Source: Haloarchaeobius litoreus
Lineage (GTDB): Archaea > Halobacteriota > Halobacteria > Halobacteriales > Natrialbaceae
DNA length: 64,000 nt
Direction of reading: 5' to 3'
Assembly: GCF_024495425.1 (NCBI RefSeq)
Contig: NZ_JANHJR010000002.1
Span: 372,001-436,000 of the forward strand
The notes beneath the pieces are model-generated. The model ran no database searches. It had not been told where the DNA came from and saw nothing but the letters and a program-made list of their open reading frames with translations. Shown piece after piece: positions 8,104 to 16,057 of the stretch. The first letter of the stretch is position 1; each line of letters begins with the position of its first letter. Both the position numbers and the translations under genes were made by a program.

Positions 8104-8873
8104 GGCTGCTCGGGGACGACCGCGCTCCGGAAGCGCGCGGCCACGTCGTCGGCGGCCTCGTCGCGAATCTCGATGCCGGCGGCGGCCTCGCGGAACGCCT
8201 CGGCGGCGGCCGACTCGGGGGCGTGCGCGAGCAGCGGTTCGCCCGCGTCCCGGGCCTCCCGGGCTGCGTCGGCGTCGGGGACGCTCGCGAGCACCGGCCC
8301 GTCGAAGTAGCGTTCGGTCTGCTCGGCGATGCGGTCGACGTTGTCGTCGTCGTGGACCTTGTTGAAGAGGACGCCCGCGCCGTCGGTGCCGTAGGAGCGG
8401 GCGTACTCCTGGACCTTCAGGCCGTCCGAGAGCGCGGGCACCGTGGGCTGGAGGACGACGACGACCCGGTCGGCGAGCACGACGGGGAGCACGGCGCTGA
8501 CGCTGTCGAGTGCGGCCGGCGAGTCGAGCAGGAGGACGTCGGTGTCGCTCGCGAGCTCGGCGACCACGTCGCGCAGGCGGGCCGGGTCGGCCTCGCGGAA
8601 GGCGTCGAGGGACGTGCCACACGGCACCACGTCCATCCCGAACCGGCGGTAGACGGCGTCCGCGACCGCCACGTTCGCGTCGCCGAGCAGCAGGTCGTGG
8701 AGCGTGACTGGGGCGTCGGCGAGGCCCGTGTGGAACAGCAGGTTCGCCATCCCGGTGTCGGCGTCGACGACGGTCACGTCGTAGCGCTCAGCGAGCGCCA
8801 TCCCGAGTGCGAGCGTCGCCGTCGTCTTGCCGGTCCCACCCTTCCCGCTGGCCACGGCGACGGCTTCGACCAT
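8100..8873 (-). CDS. MinD/ParA-family ATPase
   Basis: A 257-residue P-loop ATPase of the SIMIBI class. The deviant Walker A motif KGGTGKTT is at residues 11-18 with the signature lysine at 11. Then come VTVVDADTGM (switch I region) and DVLLLDSPA (Walker B/switch II). MinD-like proteins in Haloarchaea help position surface structures such as archaella and chemosensory arrays. This copy has no archaellum gene nearby, so its cargo is unknown. A C-terminal amphipathic membrane-targeting helix is not obvious. The ATG at 8871-8873 lies directly before MVEAVAVASGKGG; the longer frame to 9008 is non-coding. The gene overlaps the next one at 8100-8103. Confidence 0.8.
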   Translation of the reverse strand: MVEAVAVASGKGGTGKTTATLALGMALAERYDVTVVDADTGMANLLFHTGLADAPVTLHDLLLGDANVAVADAVYRRFGMDVVPCGTSLDAFREADPARLRDVVAELASDTDVLLLDSPAALDSVSAVLPVVLADRVVVVLQPTVPALSDGLKVQEYARSYGTDGAGVLFNKVHDDDNVDRIAEQTERYFDGPVLASVPDADAAREARDAGEPLLAHAPESAAAEAFREAAAGIEIRDEAADDVAARFRSAVVPEQP

Positions 8874-9056
8874 GCCACGACTGCTGCCCGACCGTACAAA
8901 GATGTTACGTGTCGCTGTCCGATGAAAGAAAACCGATTGGGGGAATCGGTGTGGGGGGAGAAACTGCCATCCACGTCGAGCGTGTGAGTGGCCAGGGTGC
9001 GGCCCCAACCATCCGTACCGAGACGACCCTCACTAGTAACTGTTGTGGCCAATGTG

Positions 9057-9257
9057 TCAGTAATTAACACGCAGTCGCGCGGCAGACAAGAGCGCAGCCA
9101 CGTCGACTCCGCGGTCGGCGAGCAGCCGGCAGCGCCCCGCCGCGACCGTCGACTTGCCGACGTGGCTCGCCGTCCCGGCGACCAGTCTCGTCGAAGTCAC
9201 GAGTTGGCCGTCGTGGAACGGGCCGGGTGGGTTGCTGGCGACCGGCCTCGTTCCCAC
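9057..9257 (-). pseudogene. Truncated cobyric acid synthase remnant (CobQ/CbiP N-terminus)
   Basis: A 66-codon frame contains [20 protein letters not shown] and then [13 protein letters not shown]. This matches the amino-terminal P-loop of cobyric acid synthase, where GTASxVGKS and a following CRLLADxG are characteristic. The expected continuation (PFKAQNM and the glutamine amidotransferase domain, about 450 more residues) is absent, and the frame ends at 9057. It is therefore a 5' fragment, not a functional enzyme. A working CbiP would belong with the cobalamin genes at 28.6-33.3 kb, where none is found. Start codon choice is uncertain because the sequence before TRLVAGTAS is not conserved. 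Confidence 0.65.
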
Positions 9258-9313
9258 GGTGGCTCTGGCGACCGAGGTAAAGGGCTTTCAGGGAGCCCGC
9301 ACGACACCCAGAC

Positions 9314-9811
9314 ATGACCGAGATACACTCCGGGCAGCGCGTCGCCATGCTCGTGGACGCACAGAACCTCTACCACACGGCACAGAGCATCTACACGCGC
9401 AACATCGACTACTCCGCCCTGCTGGAGAAGGGGGTGCAGGGCCGCGAGCTCACCCGGGCCATCGCGTACGTCATCCGGGCGGACTCGCCGGAGGAGGAGA
9501 GCTTCTTCGAGGCGCTGGAGGACATCGGCTTCGAGCCGAAGATCAAGGACATCAAGACGTTCTCCGACGGCTCGAAGAAGGCCGACTGGGACGTCGGGAT
9601 GAGCCTCGACGCCGTCACGCTCGCGAAGAAGGTCGACACGATGATCCTCTGCACCGGCGACGGCGACTTCTCGCGGCTCTGCTCGCACCTGCGCCACGAG
9701 GGCGTGCGCGTGGAGGTGATGGGCTTCGAGAGCTCGACGGCCGACGAGCTCGTCGAGGCCACCGACCGGTTCATCGACCTCTCCGAACGGCCGGAGACGT
9801 TTCTGCTCTGA
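9314..9811 (+). CDS. NYN-domain protein (LabA/DUF88-like putative RNase)
   Basis: A 165-residue protein of the NYN/PIN-like nuclease fold. The acidic residues expected for metal binding are visible: D15 in MLVDAQN, D91 and D93 in KADWD, D99, and D116/D118 in CTGDGDF. The DGDF element followed by SHLRHEGVRVEVMGF is typical of LabA/DUF88 proteins. These are thought to cleave RNA; in this organism that is inferred. The ATG at 9314 gives the normal full length. It stands alone between the cobQ remnant and a small membrane protein. Confidence 0.8.
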   Translation: MTEIHSGQRVAMLVDAQNLYHTAQSIYTRNIDYSALLEKGVQGRELTRAIAYVIRADSPEEESFFEALEDIGFEPKIKDIKTFSDGSKKADWDVGMSLDAVTLAKKVDTMILCTGDGDFSRLCSHLRHEGVRVEVMGFESSTADELVEATDRFIDLSERPETFLL

Positions 9812-9839
9812 GGCTGCGGACCGGAGAAGAGTCGCCCGT

Positions 9840-10016
9840 TCAGACGGGGCGACCGCCCTCGGACGTACCGACGAGCAGCGCGCCGGCCGCCATCGCGAGC
9901 GAGGCAGCACCGCCAGCGAGCACCGGGATGGAGCTCCCGGGTGTACCGAGCAGCAGCAGGATGGCCGAGCTCAGGAACAGGAGCACCGCCCCGAGCGCGA
10001 TCTTGGTCGTGTTCAT
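9840..10016 (-). CDS. Small two-helix membrane protein
   Basis: A 58-residue hydrophobic protein with two predicted membrane segments, at about 4-22 (KIALGAVLLFLSSAILLLL) and 27-48 (IPVLAGGAASLAMAAGALLV), and a short charged end. The ATG at 10014-10016 precedes MNTTKIALG; the longer frame to 10160 adds residues with no hydrophobic or codon-use support. It converges with the NYN gene. The family is not recognised; such small proteins are common in Haloarchaea. Confidence 0.6.
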   Translation of the reverse strand: MNTTKIALGAVLLFLSSAILLLLGTPGSSIPVLAGGAASLAMAAGALLVGTSEGGRPV

Positions 10017-10191
10017 TTCGTATGAAGTCAAGGAGAGCGCCTGCATATATGTTTCTCTCCATCTCAGCATCGAAGAATGGTACCAGAACCCATGGGTATG
10101 GGTGACAAATCTTTCGGGGGTGTGGCAGCCACGCGAGCGGGCCCGCAACGGGTTCGACACGCGTTTATCCGCGGCCGCGCAACGCCGGGGT

Positions 10192-10665
10192 ATGAGCGAC
10201 GAGGACCACGACGTCCCCGACCTGCGGACGCTCGCCGACTACCAGTTCGGGGCCGGGGCCGGCGCGGCGCTGTTCCCCGCCGCCGACGATCTGGAAGTTC
10301 GCCGGACCAGCTCCGGCCGTCCCGAGCAGGTCATCGCCGACGAGGGACGGCTGGTCAGCCACGGCGTCGACGGCCGGTTCACGCTCGGGCTCGCCGGCGG
10401 CCACCGGCTGCACGACGCGCTCGACCACCCCACGGCACGGGTCGTCGTCGGCGACGACAGCGAGCCGTTCGTCCGCGAGGGCAAGAACGTGTTCGCGAAG
10501 TTCGTCCGCGAGGTCGACCCCGCGGTCCGCCCGGGTGACGAGGTCTGTGTCGTCCACCACGACGGCCAGCTGCTGGCGGTCGGCCGAGCCGAGCTCGACG
10601 CCGGCTCGATGCGCGACTTCGAGTCGGGGATGGCCGTCTTCGTCAGGAGCGGCGCGGGCGACTGA
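10192..10665 (+). CDS. PUA-domain RNA-binding protein
   Basis: A 157-residue protein. The C-terminal half (about 75-155) is a PUA domain with RVVVGDDSEPFVREGKNVFAK and then the paired strands VRPGDEVCVVHHDGQLLAVGRA. PUA domains occur in archaeosine transglycosylases and pseudouridine synthases and bind structured RNA. The first 70 residues are a small preceding domain with no catalytic motif, so this is probably a stand-alone RNA-binding factor. The ATG at 10192 is the first start after an AT-containing stretch and gives the standard length. It lies upstream of the NAC and tRNA methyltransferase genes, a grouping consistent with translation-related work. Confidence 0.75.
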   Translation: MSDEDHDVPDLRTLADYQFGAGAGAALFPAADDLEVRRTSSGRPEQVIADEGRLVSHGVDGRFTLGLAGGHRLHDALDHPTARVVVGDDSEPFVREGKNVFAKFVREVDPAVRPGDEVCVVHHDGQLLAVGRAELDAGSMRDFESGMAVFVRSGAGD

Positions 10666-10791
10666 CCGGCCGTCGGCCACCCGTCGACGACGACGCAACC
10701 GCCCGCAACGGTACCCGCCGACGGCACCGGCTCTCCCGGCGCTTCCCGGTAGTTCGTCATGTTTTTGCCGGTACGGGCAGTGGTTCCGGAT

Positions 10792-11184
10792 ATGTTCGGA
10801 GGAGGCGGCGGGCTCAACCCCCGCAAGATGAAGCAGATGATGAAGCAGATGGGGATCGACGTGACGGAGATCGACGCCGAGGAGGTCATCATCCGCACGG
10901 AGGAGCACGACCTCGTCTTCGAGGGCGCCGAGGTCACGAAGATGGACGCTCGCGGGCAGGAGACCTACCAGATCGTCGGGGAGCCCACGGAGCAGGCCCA
11001 CGGCGAGCTCGAGTCCGGCGATACCAGCGCTGACGCTGGCGATGCCGACGACGCCGACGAGGGCATCCCGCAGGACGACGTCGACCTCGTCGTCGCCCGC
11101 ACCGGTGCCAGCGAGGACGACGCCCGCGCCGCACTGGCGGCCAACGACGGCGACCTCGCCGCGGCCGTCGACCAGCTAGAGTGA
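10792..11184 (+). CDS. nac: Nascent polypeptide-associated complex protein (archaeal NAC)
   Basis: A 130-residue homologue of alpha-NAC, the ribosome-associated chaperone that contacts nascent chains. The N-terminus ([20 protein letters not shown]) is the basic ribosome-binding segment. The NAC beta-barrel spans about 22-75 ([21 protein letters not shown]). The C-terminus (about 92-130) is a UBA domain, [31 protein letters not shown] split by one turn. The stop overlaps the GTG start of trmI by 4 nt, so the two are translated as a unit. Confidence 0.9.
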   Translation: MFGGGGGLNPRKMKQMMKQMGIDVTEIDAEEVIIRTEEHDLVFEGAEVTKMDARGQETYQIVGEPTEQAHGELESGDTSADAGDADDADEGIPQDDVDLVVARTGASEDDARAALAANDGDLAAAVDQLE

Positions 11185-11903
11185 GCGTCGTCCTCGTCCA
11201 CGACGACCGGGAGTACCTCGTCGCGCCCGGCGACGAACTCCAGACGGACCTCGGCGTGCTGGAGGTACCCGAGGACCCCGAGCCGGGAACGACGCTGGAG
11301 ACCCATCTCGGCGAGCCGTTCACCGTCCGCGCGCTCCGTGGCCCGGACCTCTTCAGCCACTTCGAGCGCACCGGCGCGCCGATGATGCCCCGCGACATCG
11401 GTCTCGTCATGGGCGAGACCGGCGTCGGGGAGGGCGACCGCGTCCTCGACGCCGGCACCGGCACCGGCGTCCTCGCCGCCTACCTCGCCCGCGCCGGCGC
11501 GACCGTCACCACGTTCGAGCAGGACCCGGAGTTCGCCGACGTCGCCCGCGAGAACATGCGCCTCGCCGGCGTCGACGACCGCGTCGACGTCCGCAGCGGC
11601 GACGTCCGCCCGCACCTCGACGACCTCGGCAACTTCGACGTCATCACGCTCGACACCGGCGACGCCGCCGACGTGGTGGCCCGCGCCCCCGGCCTGCTCG
11701 ACAGCGGCGGCTTCGTCGCCGTCTACTCCCCGTTCGTCGAGCAGACCAGGGCGGCAGCCGAGGCCGCCCGTGACGCCGGGTTGTCGGGTGTGACCACCTA
11801 CGAGACCATCCAGCGCGAAATGCAGTTCGACGACCGGGGCTCTCGGCCGTCGACCCGTGGTGTTGGACACACGGGCTACCTGACGTTCGCGCGGTTCGAG
11901 TAG
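11181..11903 (+). CDS. trmI: tRNA (adenine-N1)-methyltransferase TrmI
   Basis: A 240-residue class I methyltransferase. A small N-terminal beta domain (1-65) is followed by the Rossmann fold with SAM motif [15 protein letters not shown] at 88-101, the acidic residue ending strand 2 in TTFEQD, and [11 protein letters not shown] as motif IV. Archaeal TrmI methylates N1 of adenine 57/58 in the tRNA T-loop. The GTG at 11181 overlaps the NAC stop by 4 nt and is the only start that keeps the N-terminal domain. Confidence 0.85.
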   Translation: MSVVLVHDDREYLVAPGDELQTDLGVLEVPEDPEPGTTLETHLGEPFTVRALRGPDLFSHFERTGAPMMPRDIGLVMGETGVGEGDRVLDAGTGTGVLAAYLARAGATVTTFEQDPEFADVARENMRLAGVDDRVDVRSGDVRPHLDDLGNFDVITLDTGDAADVVARAPGLLDSGGFVAVYSPFVEQTRAAAEAARDAGLSGVTTYETIQREMQFDDRGSRPSTRGVGHTGYLTFARFE

Positions 11904-11964
11904 CTGTTTTCAGTTCGGAGTTCTCCGGGCGACTGTTCGCCAGAATCCGTGGAACTCACCTGAC

Positions 11965-12290
11965 CGGCGAACAGCCAGAACGCCTCGTCGACCGTGTGAA
12001 CAGATTCTACCACGAACAGCCAGAAAGCCCCGAGATGCTCGGCTCCCGCGGCTCGCTGCGCTCCTCGTTCCTGCGGTGCTTACTTCGCCGGGGTTCGCCG
12101 AGCGTCTCGCCCCTTTCAGTCCCACCCCGCACAGCACCGCGACCGCACCTCACGCCTCCCCAGCCTCCTGCGGTGCTCGTTCCTGCGCTCCTCGTCCCTC
12201 GCACGAGTGCGGCTCACGGCCTCGCTGCGCTCGGCACGCTCGCCAGCCGCGCGCCGGCGGTGGGACGTGCACCAGTTCTGTAAACTCTAC
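11965..12290. repeat. Dispersed GC-rich intergenic repeat, copy 1
   Basis: No gene is supported in the gap 11904-12349. It instead holds a repeat whose core at 12013-12062 matches the reverse complement of 50122-50171 at about 45 of 50 positions. It also contains an extra half-copy of the GAACAGCCAGAA element near 11966. Its right part, with GCACGAG and TCGGCACGCTCGCCA, resembles 51228-51275. The repeats are rich in CGCTGCGCTC and have no convincing open frame. Confidence 0.6.
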
Positions 12291-12349
12291 CCGGGTCGAG
12301 CGCGCTGCCACCGGCTGTTCGAACAGCGAAAACAACTGAAAATCCGCGC

Positions 12350-13180
12350 TCAGGACTGCAGCCGTTCGATGCGCTTCTCGACCGGCGGATGGGTCGAGAG
12401 GATTCGCCGGAGCAGGCCCTTGTCGCTGCCGAAGATGCAGAGTGCGGCGGTGCTGTCGTCGATGCGCGTCTCGCCGGCGTTCTCGCTGCTCACCTGTATC
12501 TTCTGGAGCGCCCGGGCGAGGGGGTCGCCGCTGCCGACGTACTGGCGCGCGTCGGCGTCGGCGACGTACTCGCGGTAGCGCGAGATGGCGAGCACGAACA
12601 CCATGACGAGCATCTGGGCCACCATGCCCGCGATCCAGCCAAGTATCCAGTCGACGATGGCGTTGTCGCCGGCGAGGATGACGACCAGCTGGACGGCCAT
12701 GCCGACCATGGCGGCGACGGACTGACCGACGACCATCGTGACCACGTCGCGGTTCTTGATGTGTGCGAGCTCGTGGGCGAGGACGGCCTCGACCTCGTCC
12801 GGTTCGAGCACCTGCAGGAGTTCGGTCGAGACGACGACGACGCCCGCGCCCTTCCGGCCGGTTGCGAAGGCGTTCGGGACGCCCATCCGGGCGAGCTTGA
12901 GTTTCGGCTTCTCGATCTCCATGTCCGCCGAGAGCTCCTCGACCATGCGGTGTATCTCGCGGAACTCGTCCTCGGGCATGTCCTGTGCGCCGACGCTCCT
13001 GAGGGCGGCCCACTTGCCGAACTTGTACTGGAAGCCGACGAACAGCAGCGTCCCGACGGCGACGAACGGCCAGACGCCGGTGCCGAACACGCTGAGTGCG
13101 ACGAGCGCCAGCGCGGAGTAGAATCCGAACAGGATGGTCCCGACGAACGCCATCCTGAGCTTGAGACCCGTGTGTTGCAT
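12350..13180 (-). CDS. htpX: HtpX-like membrane metalloprotease (M48 family)
   Basis: A 276-residue zinc protease that degrades damaged membrane proteins. Two N-terminal membrane segments (about 9-31 and 36-52) precede the catalytic zinc motif HELAH at 136-140, with the third ligand probably E204 in SRYREYVADADA. A further hydrophobic hairpin lies between them (about 149-198), as usual for HtpX. The C-terminal THPPVEKRIERLQ is characteristic. The ATG at 13178-13180 (MQHTGLKLRM) begins at the normal family start; the upstream frame to 13279 is not conserved in style. Confidence 0.9.
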   Translation of the reverse strand: MQHTGLKLRMAFVGTILFGFYSALALVALSVFGTGVWPFVAVGTLLFVGFQYKFGKWAALRSVGAQDMPEDEFREIHRMVEELSADMEIEKPKLKLARMGVPNAFATGRKGAGVVVVSTELLQVLEPDEVEAVLAHELAHIKNRDVVTMVVGQSVAAMVGMAVQLVVILAGDNAIVDWILGWIAGMVAQMLVMVFVLAISRYREYVADADARQYVGSGDPLARALQKIQVSSENAGETRIDDSTAALCIFGSDKGLLRRILSTHPPVEKRIERLQS

Positions 13181-13533
13181 CTGTAGACGGCGGTTGCGGC
13201 GCACGCTACTTAAACGCCAGCCAAACGTACCATGGGACTCCGGGGGAGTGGGAGTCACAGGCACGCCACTGTGGCCCATGTCACCGTGTTCGAGCCGCGA
13301 CAGGTTCTGCCGGTCAGCACAAGCGTTATACTGGTCGCGCTCCGTGAACCATGTGATGACCGTCGCCGCTCAAAGCCGGGCTCGACCCGAGATGAGCGGC
13401 GCGTTCGGTTTCGGCTTTACAGGGAAATTCTATACACGGTAAGTGCTCGGTGCGGGCGTGGCGACCCCGTCCCGGGTGCACTCGACTTCTGAACCGTGTG
13501 ACGACCGACGACTCCCGACGAAACCCGAACGAA
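13181..13533. other. Intergenic region upstream of the lysine operon
   Basis: This 353-bp gap separates the divergent htpX and dapA genes. It contains a possible 28-codon frame at 13356-13442 preceded by GTTATACTG. A TTCTATACAC stretch near 13429-13438 could be the dapA TATA element. No gene remnant or repeat is seen. Confidence 0.35.
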
Positions 13534-14457
13534 ATGACGACAATCGAACTCAGTGGCGTCCACCCCGCCATCACGACACCGTTCCACGACGACGGCAGCA
13601 TCGACTACGACACACTCCGCGCGAACGTCCAGCGCCTCGAAACCGCAGGCGTCGACGGCATCGTGCCCGTCGGCTCGACCGGCGAGTCCGCGACCCTCAG
13701 CCACGACGAGCACGTCGACGTGGTCGCGGCCGTCGCCGACACCGTCTCCGACGTGCCAGTCATCGCCGGCTCCGGCAGCAACAACACCGCCGAGGCGCTC
13801 TCGCTCTCGCGCCGGTCCGTCGAGGCCGGTGCCGACGCGCTCCTGCTCATCTCGCCGTACTACAACAAGCCCGAGCAGCGCGGGCTCGTCGAGCACTACC
13901 GCACCATCGCCGACGAGGTCGACGTCCCACAGATCGTCTACGACGTGCCCTCGCGCACGGGGCAGGGGCTCACGCCCGACACGGTCGTCGAGCTCGCGAG
14001 CCACGACAACATCGCGGGCTTCAAGGCCGCCAGCGGCGACCTCGGTCAGATCAGCGAGATCGCAGAGCGCACCCGCGACGAGGCGTTCGCCGTCCTCTCC
14101 GGTGACGACGGCCTCACGCTGCCCATCTGCTCGGTCGGCGGCGTCGGCACCATCTCCGTGGTCGCCAACGTCGAGCCCGAGCGGACCTGTGCGCTCGTCC
14201 AGGCTGCGCTCGACGACGACTACGAGCGCGCCCGCGAGATCCACCACGAGCTCGGGCCGCTCACGCGCGAACTGTTCGTCGAGACCAACCCCATCCCGGT
14301 GAAGGAGGCGCTGCATATCCGGGGCCACGCGCCGCCGCACCTGCGCCTGCCCCTGACCCGTCTCTCCGAGGAGTACGTCGAGCCGCTGGCGGACCTGCTG
14401 GCCGACCTCGACGACTCGGCGAGCGGCGACGAGGCGCTCGCGGAGGTGGGCAACTGA
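13534..14457 (+). CDS. dapA: 4-hydroxy-tetrahydrodipicolinate synthase
   Basis: A 307-residue TIM-barrel aldolase that condenses pyruvate with aspartate semialdehyde, the first committed step of the diaminopimelate pathway to lysine. The Schiff-base lysine is K164 (GFKAASGD), Tyr136 is in VYDVPSRTG, and the GSTGES loop (47-52) is present. The ATG at 13534 begins MTTIELSGVHPAITTPF, the usual N-terminus. It is the first of six overlapping genes, and its TGA overlaps the dapB ATG by one base. Confidence 0.9.
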   Translation: MTTIELSGVHPAITTPFHDDGSIDYDTLRANVQRLETAGVDGIVPVGSTGESATLSHDEHVDVVAAVADTVSDVPVIAGSGSNNTAEALSLSRRSVEAGADALLLISPYYNKPEQRGLVEHYRTIADEVDVPQIVYDVPSRTGQGLTPDTVVELASHDNIAGFKAASGDLGQISEIAERTRDEAFAVLSGDDGLTLPICSVGGVGTISVVANVEPERTCALVQAALDDDYERAREIHHELGPLTRELFVETNPIPVKEALHIRGHAPPHLRLPLTRLSEEYVEPLADLLADLDDSASGDEALAEVGN

Positions 14458-15233
14458 TGCGACTGGCCGTCACGGGCGCGTCCGGGCGGATGGGCGGCGA
14501 GGTGCTCGCCGCCGCGGCCGACCGCGACGCGAGCGTGGTGCTGGCCGTCTCGTCCGACGCCGACACGGTCGACCCGACCAGCGCCGAGGCGGACACCGAA
14601 ATCGTCGCCGACGCCGACCTCCCCGCCGCGCTCGCGGCGCACGAGGTCGACGTCCTCGTCGACTTCACCGCGCCGGCGGCCCTCGCAGACTACGCTGCCG
14701 CCTGCGCCGACGCGGGTGTCGCGCTCGTGACGGGTACCACCGGACTGACCGACGAGCACCGGGCGGCACTGGCGGACGCGGCCGACTCCGTGCCGGTGCT
14801 CCACGCGCCGAACTTCTCGAAGGGCGTCGCCGTCCTCCACCGGCTGGTCGGGGACGCCGCCGCCGCGCTCGCGGACTACGACGTGGAGCTGGTCGAGGCC
14901 CACCACGACGGCAAGACCGACGCCCCCTCCGGCACCGCGCTCTCGCTGCTCGACGCCGTGGACGACGCCCGCGGCGAGTCGCCGCGCGTCCACGGGCGCG
15001 AGGGCGAAGCACCCAGAAGGGAGGGCGAGATCGGCGTCCACGCCGTCCGCGCGGGCGACGTGACCGGGATGCACGAGGTGTGGCTCGCCGGCGGTCGCGA
15101 GGAGCTCCGGCTCACCCACCGCGCCGAGTCGCGCCGCGTGTTCGCCGAGGGCGCGCTCGACGCCGCCGCGTGGTTGGCTGGACGCGACGCGGGCGAATAC
15201 AGCTTCGCCGAAGTGCTGGAGGTGGGCGCATGA
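14457..15233 (+). CDS. dapB: 4-hydroxy-tetrahydrodipicolinate reductase
   Basis: A 258-residue NAD(P)H-dependent reductase acting on the DapA product. The nucleotide-binding loop VTGASGRMG is at 5-13, TGTTGL at 92-97, and the catalytic HHDGK (H149, H150, K153) with TDAPSGT follows. Length and motif order are normal for DapB. Its start and stop overlap those of dapA and dapD by one and four bases. Confidence 0.9.
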   Translation: MRLAVTGASGRMGGEVLAAAADRDASVVLAVSSDADTVDPTSAEADTEIVADADLPAALAAHEVDVLVDFTAPAALADYAAACADAGVALVTGTTGLTDEHRAALADAADSVPVLHAPNFSKGVAVLHRLVGDAAAALADYDVELVEAHHDGKTDAPSGTALSLLDAVDDARGESPRVHGREGEAPRREGEIGVHAVRAGDVTGMHEVWLAGGREELRLTHRAESRRVFAEGALDAAAWLAGRDAGEYSFAEVLEVGA

Positions 15234-16057
15234 GCCTCGAGTCCGATATCCGGGACCTCTGGGCGCGCCACGAGGCCGACGAACTCGACGCGCACGCCCC
15301 CGAGACCCACGACGTGCTCCACGCGCTGCTCGACGCACTCGAAGCCGGCGAGGTCCGCGCCGCGGAGAAGCGCGACGGCGAGTGGCAGGCGAACGCGTGG
15401 GTGAAGCAGGGCGTCCTGCTCAACTTCGTCTGCCACGACATCTCGGCGTACGACTACGGCGGTGTCACCTACAACGACGTGCTCCCGCTGCAGGACACGA
15501 GCGACCTCGGTGCGCGCGGCAGCCGGAACACGCCCGACGGCACCGTCGTCCGGGCGGGCGCGCACATCGGCGCGGACTGCATCCTGATGAGCCCGAGCTT
15601 CGTCAACATCGGCGCGCACGTCGGTGACGGCACGCTCGTCGACTCCTGTGACACCGTCGGCTCCTGCGCCCAGATCGGAGCGAACGTCAAGCTCGGCGCG
15701 AACACGCTCATCGGCGGCGTCCTCGAACCCGTCGAGGGCGCGCCGGTCGTCGTCGAGGACGGCGTCTCGCTCGGGGCCGGCTGTCGGGTCACCTCGGGCT
15801 TCGTCGTCGGCGCGAACTCGGTCGTCGGGGAGAACACGCTGCTCACGCCCCGGATTCCGGTGTACGACCTCGTCGAGGAGGAGATCCTGTACGGCGAACT
15901 CCCGCCCGAGCGCCGGGCGTTCCAGCGCTTCGTCGAGTCCTCGCTCGGCGAGCACGACCTCATCGACGGCGGCGCGTACAAGCCCGCCGTCGTCGCCACC
16001 GGACTGGAGGCCGAGACGCTCGAAGCGACCCAGCGCGAGGAGGTGCTGCGCGAATGA
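15230..16057 (+). CDS. dapD: Tetrahydrodipicolinate N-succinyltransferase
   Basis: A 275-residue acyltransferase of the left-handed beta-helix class, which adds a succinyl group to tetrahydrodipicolinate. Hexapeptide repeats run from about 100 to 205 (VVRAGAHIGADCILMSP, VNIGAHVGDGTLVDSC, IGANVKLGANTLIGG). Its presence, with dapE, shows the succinylase branch of the pathway. The ATG at 15230 overlaps dapB; the stop overlaps the lysA ATG by 4 nt. The N-succinyl-diaminopimelate aminotransferase (DapC) is not in this window and must be supplied elsewhere. Confidence 0.88.
   Translation: MSLESDIRDLWARHEADELDAHAPETHDVLHALLDALEAGEVRAAEKRDGEWQANAWVKQGVLLNFVCHDISAYDYGGVTYNDVLPLQDTSDLGARGSRNTPDGTVVRAGAHIGADCILMSPSFVNIGAHVGDGTLVDSCDTVGSCAQIGANVKLGANTLIGGVLEPVEGAPVVVEDGVSLGAGCRVTSGFVVGANSVVGENTLLTPRIPVYDLVEEEILYGELPPERRAFQRFVESSLGEHDLIDGGAYKPAVVATGLEAETLEATQREEVLRE

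Noticed and set aside
12150-13013. Arg/Gly-rich frame overlapping htpX
   Set aside because: An out-of-phase shadow of the HtpX gene, which has the HELAH motif in its own frame.
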